Shown here in pieces: positions 42,682 through 53,100 of a stretch of 64,000 nucleotides of DNA. Made by a program: the position numbers and the translations under genes. This stretch comes from Chryseobacterium artocarpi (GTDB taxonomy: Bacteria; Bacteroidota; Bacteroidia; Flavobacteriales; Weeksellaceae): contig NZ_MAYH01000001.1 in NCBI RefSeq assembly GCF_001684975.1, forward strand, positions 124,001 to 188,000, given 5' to 3'. Each line of letters begins with the position of its first letter. The stretch's first letter is position 1. The notes under the pieces were generated by a model that saw only the letters and a program-made list of their open reading frames with translations, did not search any database and had not been told where the DNA came from.

Positions 42682-43563
42682 ATGTTATATCCAGGGAAAT
42701 TACTTGTGATTATTTTATTGATTCTATTTGTAAATGTCTTTGCACAAAATCAGAGATTCGTATACGAATATCAGTACATTCCGGATTCTGCTAATCTTGA
42801 AAGTAAAAAAACAGAACTGATGTATCTGGATGTTATGCCTAAGTTCTCTAAATATTACAGCGGAGAAACCTTTAAGAATGATTCTATTGCGAAAGAAATC
42901 CTGGATAAACAGATGAAAGCAACAGGAAAAATTGAAAATATAGCGCAATCAGCAGCTTCTAAAAGTAATACAATTAAATATACTGTCATAAAAGATTATA
43001 CTGAAAATAAACAGCTTTTCATTACCCGAATGGGACGAACTAAATATAATGTGTTAGATAACCGGCTTATACAATGGTCTGTTCATCCCGAAAAAAATAC
43101 AGTTAAAGGATATAACGTTCAGAAAGCAACAGCTGATTTTGGTGGCAGAAAATGGATAGCTTGGTTTTGTGCAGATATTCCTGTACAGGATGGTCCTTAT
43201 AAATTCAGAGGTCTGCCTGGGATGATCCTGAAGATAGAAGATTCTAAAGGAAGTCATTCTTTTACTTTAGTAGGAATCAAAAAACTTTCAGGTCAGGAAA
43301 TTGAAAAAATATCTCCTACAGAAAATTTTGTCTTTAACTTTGGAGATAAAGTGGATATTGACTATCATCAATACAAACAGCTTTTTTTAGAATCCAGAAA
43401 AGATCCAGCCAAGTCACTGAGAATTACGCTTCATGATCTGGATAAAGTAAATATGAATGGAACAATGGTAGACAAAGGTGTTTATATCCGGGAAAGAGAA
43501 ATGCAGATGAAAAAAACAATAAAAGAGGATAATAATAACATTGAATTAGATCTGCTTTATTAG
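42682..43563 (+). CDS. GLPGLI family protein
   Basis: The 293-residue exported protein has a signal peptide (MLYPGKLLVIILLILFVNVFAQ). The family-defining motif GLPGMILKIED appears near residue 178, in the usual context of a preceding W-x-A-W-F-x-x-D-I-P block (WIAWFCADIPVQDGPYKFR). GLPGLI proteins are a Bacteroidota-specific family of unknown function and strongly support the taxonomic inference. A clear -7 box precedes the gene. Confidence 0.93.
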   Translation: MLYPGKLLVIILLILFVNVFAQNQRFVYEYQYIPDSANLESKKTELMYLDVMPKFSKYYSGETFKNDSIAKEILDKQMKATGKIENIAQSAASKSNTIKYTVIKDYTENKQLFITRMGRTKYNVLDNRLIQWSVHPEKNTVKGYNVQKATADFGGRKWIAWFCADIPVQDGPYKFRGLPGMILKIEDSKGSHSFTLVGIKKLSGQEIEKISPTENFVFNFGDKVDIDYHQYKQLFLESRKDPAKSLRITLHDLDKVNMNGTMVDKGVYIREREMQMKKTIKEDNNNIELDLLY

Positions 43564-43640
43564 AATAGTATGAGAGGTATCCAATCGATATTTAAAGTTT
43601 GAATGTAATTCTTTGCATTTTAGAACAAATTACAATAAAT

Positions 43641-43670
43641 AAAGCCTGCTTCAAAACGAAAGCAGGCTTT
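43641..43670. terminator. Bidirectional terminator
   Basis: AAAGCCTGCTT (43641-43651) and AAGCAGGCTTT (43660-43670) form a perfect 11-bp stem. It lies between the convergent GLPGLI and lipoprotein genes, with T-rich sequence on both sides. Confidence 0.85.
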
Positions 43671-43677
43671 GTAATTT

Positions 43678-44223
43678 TTATTTCACCTTTTCCAAAAGGT
43701 ATAATTTGGCACCGGAAAATGCCAGTTTAGGCATCAGATTTCCTTCCAGAACCATTGTTTTATTATTGACGTCAATAACGGAAATATAGTTATTGGAATT
43801 GTATTCAATATAGTTTTCTTTTTCCTTCGTGATAGGATTTTTCCCGAATTCTAAAGAGTATTTTACCCAGTCTTCCTTCTCAGAACTGCAATGCACAGGC
43901 TTGAATTTAGATTTTTTAGCCTTAAAAATGATCTGATCAAAGCTTTCCGTACAGTCAGAAGTAAATGTACTTTCAGGATTCTGATCCTTTGAAAAATCTT
44001 CAAAAGAACCTTTATAAACCCCTACAACCTTCCAGGTTCCGTCCAGACGGTCTTCAGATATTTTACCTTTCGCTTTGCTCACCGCCCAGCTTATTCCGTT
44101 CACGGTTCCTTTTACCGCTTTATAGCCTACACTTACTGCTCCGGAAACTACTTTTGTAGCAGTTCTTACCACACAGGAATTCAGTACAAGCACGGCAGAA
44201 GCCAGAAATATCATTTTTTTCAT
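43678..44223 (-). CDS. Lipoprotein of unknown function
   Basis: The 181-residue product is a predicted lipoprotein, with MKKMIFLASAVLVLNSC ending in Cys17. A Gly/Lys/Ala-rich segment (about 20-55, VVSGAVSVGYKAVKGTVNG) follows, then a lipocalin-like part starting LDGTWKVVGVYKG, with CTESFDQIIF, KPVHCSSEKEDW and a closing LYLLEKVK. The L-x-G-x-W start is typical of lipocalin-like domains. I cannot assign a function. It is divergent from the exported protein gene at 44406. Confidence 0.75.
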   Translation of the reverse strand: MKKMIFLASAVLVLNSCVVRTATKVVSGAVSVGYKAVKGTVNGISWAVSKAKGKISEDRLDGTWKVVGVYKGSFEDFSKDQNPESTFTSDCTESFDQIIFKAKKSKFKPVHCSSEKEDWVKYSLEFGKNPITKEKENYIEYNSNNYISVIDVNNKTMVLEGNLMPKLAFSGAKLYLLEKVK

Positions 44224-44405
44224 ATTGTCAAATTTTTTACGAAGATAATATTTTATGCTGAGTTTTGAAGATAAGGGAAGCTGGGTACAGAAAACAGAAA
44301 GAATGAAATTATCCGATTCATGACCTTTTCAAATACGTTTTTAGCTGGAAATTATTGAAAAGATTTTGTTCATCCTATTTTTTGTATTTTTAAAGAAGAT
44401 TAATA

Positions 44406-45716
44406 ATGATGAACACCAAATCCAATTATTTCATGTTTAAGTGTACAAAAGAACTTAAAACGCTCTTTTCTGTACTCCTTTTTCTGTTTGTATATTCCTG
44501 CTCACCGAAAATGATCAGAATAGCAACTTCAGAAGATAAAGCCAATTTCGGAATCTCAAAACCTACAAAAGCCGTTTTCTTCGTAGAAAATGAAAATAGT
44601 ACTGCTTCAGAAAATCAAATTAATGATCATAAGAATACCGCTGATAAGATCTATACACAGTTTGGAGGAGCTACCGAACGTGTAATGGTGGGACGAACCA
44701 ATGCCAAGACTTTTACATTTTCAAATGGAGATATAACTTGGTTTGTAGATGTTCAAAAGCTTCCAAAACGTACAGCGATGATTCTTTTCGATGGAAAAAA
44801 CGAACCGATTATCGAATACAATACCAAGAAATATGAGCGTCTGGTTCAAAAATATATGCCTGAAGAGCTAAAAAAGATGGTACAATCTCAAAAAGAATCC
44901 CAAACAGTAAAAAAAGAAACAAAAAGTATTCTGGATTCCATTTGGGCAATTCCTTTTATTCCTGATCAGAAATATGCTGACAGGATCATTAATAAAAGCA
45001 ATACCATTTATTATCCTCTTCCTTTCTTTGAAGACAGCGGAATGTGTAATGGACGCTATGAAACGATATTTTATAAAGATGCCCAAGAAAAAGAAATAAG
45101 CTATACCTCCAAAGTGACCTATCGAAACGGAAGAGTATTAAGTTATGAATATCTGCGGGATGGAATTGAAAGTACACAGAAGTACTATCTGGGAAATACA
45201 GGGCTTTTGGATTCAATAGCGTATTACAATCAAAACGGGAAAAGAGAAATGAAACTGAATTTTAAATATCTCCCTGATCAGTTTATCGTTCATGATGTCA
45301 ATTTCGGTTCCAGAGAAGAATTTCACCTGAATACCAAAGGACAGGTCATAGAGAAAGCCGATTTTGATAAAAAAAGCAAGCTTAAAAGAAAAATCTACTA
45401 TACCTATGATAAACTGGGACGGGTTTTAAATGAGAAATCAATGGTAGATGATGAGATCGAAAGCAAGAGCATATATCAATATAATTCTGACATCAAAAGA
45501 ATGTACTCAAAACTGACCTTAGAAGGAAAAGGAGGTAAAATAATTTCTGAAAATACCACTGAAAATATTGGCGATAAAGATATATTCAGTACAATTTCTG
45601 ATGGAAAAATACAATATAAATCTGTTTCAACTCTCAACAAAAACTGCGAAGGAAAAGTCACCACTTATGACGGGAACGGGAAAGTCGTTTCAGTATATGT
45701 ACAGAAAAAACTCTGA
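44406..45716 (+). CDS. Exported repeat-like protein, first gene of the A2M operon
   Basis: The 436-residue product has an N-terminal hydrophobic segment ending VYSC (Cys32), a probable though atypical lipobox. The middle half has no family I recognise. The C-terminal half has repeating Y-x-Y-D/N-x-x-G-x-V units (for example YYTYDKLGRVLNEKSM and TTYDGNGKVVS), resembling YD/RHS-like or YwqK-type MORN repeats. The next gene encodes a similar exported protein, and then the alpha-2-macroglobulin. The gaps of 54 and 25 bases suggest one operon. A function in the envelope, with A2M, is likely. Confidence 0.75.
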   Translation: MMNTKSNYFMFKCTKELKTLFSVLLFLFVYSCSPKMIRIATSEDKANFGISKPTKAVFFVENENSTASENQINDHKNTADKIYTQFGGATERVMVGRTNAKTFTFSNGDITWFVDVQKLPKRTAMILFDGKNEPIIEYNTKKYERLVQKYMPEELKKMVQSQKESQTVKKETKSILDSIWAIPFIPDQKYADRIINKSNTIYYPLPFFEDSGMCNGRYETIFYKDAQEKEISYTSKVTYRNGRVLSYEYLRDGIESTQKYYLGNTGLLDSIAYYNQNGKREMKLNFKYLPDQFIVHDVNFGSREEFHLNTKGQVIEKADFDKKSKLKRKIYYTYDKLGRVLNEKSMVDDEIESKSIYQYNSDIKRMYSKLTLEGKGGKIISENTTENIGDKDIFSTISDGKIQYKSVSTLNKNCEGKVTTYDGNGKVVSVYVQKKL

Positions 45717-45770
45717 TTGTATTGTAGGAATTCAATTGAACAAGCTTACCACCAGAAAACGAAAAAATTA

Positions 45771-47108
45771 ATGATGAAAAAACGATATTTACTTCTTAGT
45801 ATATTATATATTCCAACCCATTTTTTTGCACAAAATAAAACCGTTTATTTTGATTCAGACTGGAAGGAAACGCAAAAAAGCAATGCAAAATATTACCGTC
45901 GGCTTCCTCTTCTTAAATTAGGGAACTTAGAGCTGATTCAGGATCATTATGTAAAAGGAGATTCACCTCAGATGCAGGGATATTTTGTGACTGGAGATGA
46001 AAAAAATAAAGTTGGAGATGTCTTTTGGTTTTATCAGGATCAAACGGATGCATCAGGAACTTCTTATATCAATAAAACGGCACAAAAAAAGCTGACGTAT
46101 TATTTTGATGATGGCAAAGTCTGGAAAACCATTCAGTACGGAGACAGTTTAAAAGTGGGTAAGACCATTGAATATAAACCGGATGGAAGTATTTTAGGAG
46201 AAGCCATATATAAAGATGGTTATATTCAATCAGGAGTTGTAGGGACGTTGCTTTCCAGAAATGGATATCGCTCATATAATAAAAAAACTCAGGCTGACGA
46301 TATGGTTCAGCTTCCCGAGAAAGAAGAAAAAAACTCAGAATACAAGCAGATCTATTACTGGAAACATAACCTGAAAACTGCCGTTGAATACTCCTATCGC
46401 AACGGAAAGTGTATATTGGAAATGAACTTTGATAAAGATGGCAATCTTGTTCAGAAGCTGGACAGTACATCCTATTATATTTCCAGTAAAAATTTGAAAA
46501 ACGGTAAAAGTTTCTATTATCGAACTCAAAAAAGTGGAGTGATAGATGAACCGCTTTATATAGAGTACAAAAGCTTCCCGTTCTCAAACGTTACCATGGA
46601 AAATGTAAGTCACATTATTCTTCATCGGGGAACTGTCAATTTTCTTGAAAAACATTCTACAAAGGACTTATATAGAGAAATTGAGTACCGGTTTTTTACG
46701 GAAAATGGTTTACAAACGATGAGATTAGAAAGGGATTTCCAAAATGAAAAAGCTTGGAAACCCATGAAGGAATATCAAAACACAGAAACCTCTATTGTTT
46801 CCGTCTCTGAGATTGAACCCTTATCCATAGAAAAGATTTTTCAAAAGTTTGGTAAAAGAAAATGGATCAATCCGTATTTCAAAAATAAACCCTTTACAGA
46901 ATATATATACTTTTCATCCCCTGAATTTATGGGTAAAACAATACAGAATTCTTCATCGGGAAAAACACAGACCAATGATAAGGAATCTGTACTCATTTAT
47001 ATAAGCCTTATTCCCGGAAAATATATGATACTACGTGAAAATGGCGGGTATTTCATTCCGAAAACTACAGGCGACCTTATTGAAATTCCAAACTATGTTC
47101 AGGAATAA
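45771..47108 (+). CDS. Exported YwqK-like repeat protein, second gene of the A2M operon
   Basis: The ATG at 45771 (or 45774) gives about 445 residues starting with a signal peptide (MMKKRYLLLSILYIPTHFFAQ). A frame to 45717 adds unlikely sequence before this. The centre contains repeated Y-x-D-G-K-x-W/G-K-T-I units (for example YYFDDGKVWKTIQYGDSL and GKTIEYKPDGSILGEAIY), as in the YwqK/MORN-like repeat family. It ends 25 bases before the alpha-2-macroglobulin start and partly resembles the preceding product. The role is not known, although MORN-like repeats usually bind proteins or lipids. Confidence 0.78.
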   Translation: MMKKRYLLLSILYIPTHFFAQNKTVYFDSDWKETQKSNAKYYRRLPLLKLGNLELIQDHYVKGDSPQMQGYFVTGDEKNKVGDVFWFYQDQTDASGTSYINKTAQKKLTYYFDDGKVWKTIQYGDSLKVGKTIEYKPDGSILGEAIYKDGYIQSGVVGTLLSRNGYRSYNKKTQADDMVQLPEKEEKNSEYKQIYYWKHNLKTAVEYSYRNGKCILEMNFDKDGNLVQKLDSTSYYISSKNLKNGKSFYYRTQKSGVIDEPLYIEYKSFPFSNVTMENVSHIILHRGTVNFLEKHSTKDLYREIEYRFFTENGLQTMRLERDFQNEKAWKPMKEYQNTETSIVSVSEIEPLSIEKIFQKFGKRKWINPYFKNKPFTEYIYFSSPEFMGKTIQNSSSGKTQTNDKESVLIYISLIPGKYMILRENGGYFIPKTTGDLIEIPNYVQE

Positions 47109-47133
47109 TTTTTCCATTTTAAAACTGATTTCC

Positions 47134-50100
47134 ATGAAATTTTCATTCAAAATATATTGTATTATATCATTGCTGTCGTTTACTTATTTGTTTTCGCAAA
47201 TTCCTGTGTATAAACAGAGCAATAAGTCTAAACCTAAAGTTTCAATACATAAAAATCAACCTTCAGATTCCAGAATGTCTTTACGGGATTCTATTCAGAA
47301 AGAAATTCTCATGATGGTAGGTGAAGATAATATGGAGAAAGACGATTTAGATGAAGAAGAATATATAGAATCACAGCATGATCAGATTATGATTTTCCGA
47401 AAAAAAATAGACGAATCCAAAGGGTTGCGGAAAGCTGTTTTTCAATATTATCTTGCCAATATTTATATTTCTTCTCTTACCTTTTATGGAAGAACATCAA
47501 ATAAGAATGATATTACACCCCTTGATCAGCTTCCGGAAGATTACAGGCAATGGGCTGTCAATGATTTTTATAGAGAAGCAGACAGACTTTATACTAACGC
47601 GCTTACCAATAGATCTGTTTTACAGGCTGAAAAAACTGAACTATGGAGTGAGATTATTGACCGCTTAGAATTTGCAAAGTATAAACCTACATTATACGAT
47701 CTTATTGCGACGAATTATCTTAAATTTTTAAATGAATTACCATTTGATTATGATCAATCTGCGAAGAGAAAAATAGCTGTAATCAAAGAGGATTTAAATC
47801 AGTTTCATGCCAGTGATAAGGATAAAACAGCATTGCTTTATCTGAAAAGTACTGAAATAGAAGGCGATTCCAAAAAACAGGCAAAACAACTCCAAAACTT
47901 GGCTGACAATTTCCCTGAAGAACCTTTTTCAGCCTATCTGTTGTATCAGGCAGCAAGCCTTTTAAGGTATGAAAATGAAGAAAACAATTTTCTCAATGCC
48001 TTTAAGGTCTGTCAGAAAGCAATTGATAATTTTCCGTCTTCAGACTGGAGCAACCATTGTAAAAAATTGATCAATGAACTTGAAGGTTCTTCAATGAGCA
48101 TCAATTTCCCGACCAGAAACCTTCCGGGTGAATATATACCTTTAGAAACGACTTATAAAAATACAGACAAGGTAAAAATAGAACTGGTAAAAAAATCAGG
48201 AATTATAGATTTTGATAAAGAACTTTTATGGAGAGGGTTTCATGAGGAAGAAAAACTGTTTTCCTTTACTCATAATGAATTGGACGAGCACAGCTTTCGT
48301 ACTGAAATTTTCCCTTTAAAGAAGTTTGATGATTACAGATTTCATAAGACGATTCTTGCTCTTCCACCATTGGAAGAGGGGTTGTATGAGATGAATTCTG
48401 TTTCTGAAGACTCAGAACGTTCAACGATGTTTGCGGTTTCAGACTTGTTTTATGTCAAAAGATTTGAAGACGATACAAAAGTAACCTTTCAGGCGATTAA
48501 TACTAAAAGCGGAAAAGCGATTGACAATTCAGAATATATAATGTATCAGAACGTCTATGATTATGAACATAATTATAAGAACAGGAAAAAAGACAATCAA
48601 CTGATAAGAACAGGAAACGGAACTACGGATAAACAAGGAATCTTCTCTTTGCCAAAATCAAAAAACAGGGAATATGATAATAGCATTATTTATTTTCCTC
48701 ACCTGAAAAAGTATTTTGTCATTGATTATAATTACAATGAAGTAAGAAATGTAAAAAAAGAAGAAGAGGCAATTAAAGAACCGATCAACAGAGACTTTAT
48801 CATTTTTACAGACCGTGCCATTTACCGTCCCGGGCAGAAAATGTTCTACAAAGGAATTCTGAAGCAGGAATACTTTGAGAAAACAGGAATTCTCCCAAAA
48901 CAAAAGGTAGTGGTGACTTTGAGAGATTCCAATTACCAGGATATTTCAAAAGCTGAGGCTGTTACCAATGAATTCGGAAGTATTACCGGAACCTTTATCA
49001 TTCCGTCACAAGGGCTTACAGGAAATTATTATATAAGTATGGAAGCTGATTTTGGAGAACAGAAAGATACAGAAGAAAATAAAAATAACATAGTCCTTGG
49101 AAGTAAATATATTAAAGTAGAAGAATATAAAAGACCAAAATTCCGTGTGGTGGTCAATCCGGTGAAAGAAGCTTACAAGTTGGAGGAAGAAGTGAAAGTA
49201 AGCGGGAAGGCAGAAGCTTTTTCAGGCGCTGATATACCTGGAGCAACTGTGAAATATGAAGTTAAAAGAAAGAGAATCCGCCTTTGGAGAAATTATTATC
49301 AAAGATATTATCACCCACCTTTTAACGATACAGAAACCGATATTACTCATGGAGAAACCACTACAGACAGTAACGGAAATTTCAATATTACCTTTCGTGC
49401 AGAAGCAGATGAAAAAACCAAGGGTGATACAAGAAATTATCAGTATTTCGTTTCATTTTATGTAACCGATGTCAATGGAGAATCACAGAGCGGACAGATC
49501 AAAATCAATATCGGAGAGGTAAAGGCGAAGATCAATGTTGATGCACCTGATCTGGTACTGCAGAACGAATGGGAATTTCTGAAAATATCAATGAGTAACC
49601 TCAATGATCAGAAAATAAACGGCAAAGGAAACCTTACCATCACCAGAATACCGGAAGAAAAAAAGATCATTTTACCTAAGTTTACCGAAAAAGAAGAGGA
49701 CAGAAACTATTATGCCGGAAATACAGAAGATAAGGCTTTATCATATTCATCTTATGACAAAGAACTTTTTGATGTTTACTTCCCGCATCTAAGCTATCTG
49801 CAAAATGATAACTCTAAGACTCAGAAGGGAGAACTGTTCTTTTCAAAATCATTCAATACTGAAGAAACCGGAACCATTCTACTCAAAAAAAAACCTGAAC
49901 CCGGAAAATATCTTGTGGAAGCAGAATCTATTGTAGACCAGGATACCATTAAAGCCTTTAAAATAATTGAAGTCTTTGATCATATAACATTCAGAAACGG
50001 GAAACCTTCATTTTTCGGAATCCGTACAGATAAAGAACTGTATAAGGTAGGAGAAAAGGCAAAAGTTACTTTCTATTCAGATTTCAAAGAAGGTTTTGTC

Positions 50101-53100
50101 AATTATCGTTTCATCCGAAACGGAAAGAAAGAAGACTATCAACAGATTGCCCTGAACAAAGGATCTGTGGATATTACATTTACGGTAACCGATACCGATC
50201 TGAAAAAACAACTCTTTCTGGATTATGATTTTGTGCATGACAATGATTACACAAAAGGGAATATCAAATTCAAGATCAAAGAAAATATCAACCGAGACCT
50301 GGAAATTACCACTCAGGTTTTCCGCGATAGAATTCAGCCGGGAGTTCCGGAGAAATGGATTCTTACCGTTAAAGGAAAAGATAAAGAAAAGATCAATGCA
50401 GAAGTATTGGCTTCCATGTATGATGCTTCATTGGATGTGTTTGCCAAAAATGATTACCGCTTTACCTACTACACTCCTTATTCAGATGATAGCTATGATG
50501 ATTATGATCCCTACCGTATAGAAGCTGATGATTTCTTTGATGGATTAATTTCTTTTAACTCAATTGATAATGATAAGATATACAACAGATATCCTATTCA
50601 GTCAGATAAGTTTCCTACCCCGGAATCACCTTATTTTCAATATACGGCGGCTAGAATTGTAAGGACGGCATACATGACAAAATCAGTAGCAGCTAATGCG
50701 GTAGCTCAAGAAGTTGTAGTCAGAGGATATTCAAGTATGAAATCTGAAAACACCCCAATTCTATATGTGATTGATGGGAAGCCAATGAAAAATAATATTC
50801 CTGAAGATGAAATTGCTGAGATAAAAAAACTGAACAGCGCTGAAGCAATAGCTTTATATGGAAGTGAAGCCGCAGGTGGAGCATATATTGTGACCTCTAA
50901 AAGAGCAGTGAGAGAAGAGTTGCTCAAAAAAGTAAAAGCAAGAACCAATCTGGATGAAACAGCATTTTTCTTCCCTAATCTTTATACCGATGCAGAAGGA
51001 AACATTAAACTGGAATTCAATACTCCTGAAGCCCTCACAGAATGGAAACTGATCCTGTTCGCACACACTAAAGACCTGAAAACAGGCTCCGCAGAATTCT
51101 TAACAAAGACTCAGAAAGAACTTATGGTGACTCCCAATCCGCCAAGGTTCCTGAGACAGGGAGACCATATCGAACTTTCAGCAAAAATTGATAACCTGTC
51201 AGACAAAGAACTGAAAGGCGACATGATGCTGTATCTTTTTGATCCCAAAACATCCCAGCCATTAGATTCCGCATTTTTAAATACCAATTCTCTCAAAAAA
51301 ATCAGTGTGGCAGCCAAAGGATCAACACAGGCAAGCTGGGAAATTAAAGTTCCTTATGCAATAGATCATGTGGGCTATAAAATTCTTGCCAAAACCAAAG
51401 ACTTTTCAGACGGAGAAGAAAATGTATTGCCTATACTTTCCGACAGAATGCTGGTGACACAAACCATTCCCATTTCCATCAAAGAAGGACAGCATAAAAC
51501 CTATACGATGGAAGGGCTGGCAAATAATACCTCATCTTCAACCGCGAATTTTAACCTGAGCGTAGAACTTACTTCCAATCCGCTATGGTTTGCCGTGATG
51601 TCTATTCCGTATTTAAGATCATTCCCCCACGAATGTTCTGAGCAGCTTTTCAGCAGATTATACGGAAATATGCTTTCAACATATATTATGAATTCATCCC
51701 CGAAGATCAAGAAGATATTTGACGAATGGAATGCCAAAGAAACGCCATCCAATCCATTGGAAGCAAATGAAAACCTTAAAGCCATTCTTATAGGAGAAAC
51801 TCCTTGGCTAAGTACCATTAAAGATCAGAACGAGCAGATGCAGCAGCTTTCTCTATTCTTTAATATGAATAAAATGCAGCGCGATCTTAAAAAAGCCCAA
51901 CGGGATCTGGTAGACCGTCAAAATCCTGATGGAAGCTTTTCATGGTTCCCGGGTGGCGGTAAAGATAAAACCATTTCCGGACACATTCTTGCAGGCTTTG
52001 GAAAGCTTGACAAAATGCTGAAAGGACAATCCGGCGAGTATTTCACCAACGAAATCAACCATGTTATTAGAAATACCGTTGATTATCTGGATAAAGAATA
52101 CAAAGAACAACTCGTTAAAAATCAAAAAGAAAACAAGGAACTAGATCTCAATGACTATTCTTCCTATTTTTACTATAGAAGCTTCTGGACGAAAAAAGAA
52201 ATTCCGGCAGAGCTGAAAAAGATACTTCCTACTTTAGCCAATACCTATACAAAGGATTTTAAAGAATACAGTCTCTATCATCAGGTAATGATCACAACGC
52301 TGTTACAACGTTATGGTTATCGTGATTTAGCTAAAAAATGTATTGTAGACCTGAAGAAAACATCAAGAAAATCCGAAGAAAACGGAATGTACTGGGAGAA
52401 TAATTATTCCGGTTGGTATTGGTATCAGGCACCTATTGAAACCCAGGCTATGCTTATCGAAGCCTTTTCAGAGATTACGCCGGAAGACACAGCCAGTGTA
52501 GAAGAAATGAAAGTCTGGCTTTTAAAAAATAAACAGACAGAAGGCTGGGGTACTACTAAATCTACTACTGAAGCGGTCTACGCACTACTGAACTACGGGA
52601 AATCGTGGCTGGATGCAGAGAAAGGAATTACCATGAAACTAGGAAACGAAACTATTTTCCCCGCTCATGACGGATCAAAAACCTCAGAAGCAGGATTCTT
52701 TAAGAAATCTTACTATTGGAAAGACATCACTCCGGAGAAAGGGAATTTAGAGATTCAAAAAAACAGCCCGGGAGTAGCATGGGGCGGAATGTACCGACTG
52801 TATTATGAGAATATGGACAAAGTGATGGCAAACAACTCTTCCAATGTTTCCATTGAAAAGAAACTCTTCCTGAAAACGTTTGACGGAAAAGAAGGTAAGC
52901 TTAAAGAAGTGACTTCGGAAACTCCAATTAAATTAGGAGACTTAGTTGTTGTCAGAATCGTGATCCATACCGATAAAAATATGCAGTATATTCATCTCAA
53001 AGATATGCGGGCAAGTGGTTTTGAGCCCGTGAATGTTCTTTCTACCTACAAATGGCAGAACGGAGCAGGATACTATGAAAGCACCAAAGATGCTGCCACC

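Noticed and set aside
45717..45770. N-terminal extension of the YwqK-like gene
   Set aside because: The signal peptide begins at the ATG at 45771; the extension would block export.
47035..47133. N-terminal extension of the A2M gene
   Set aside because: It overlaps the previous gene and precedes a clear signal peptide at 47134.
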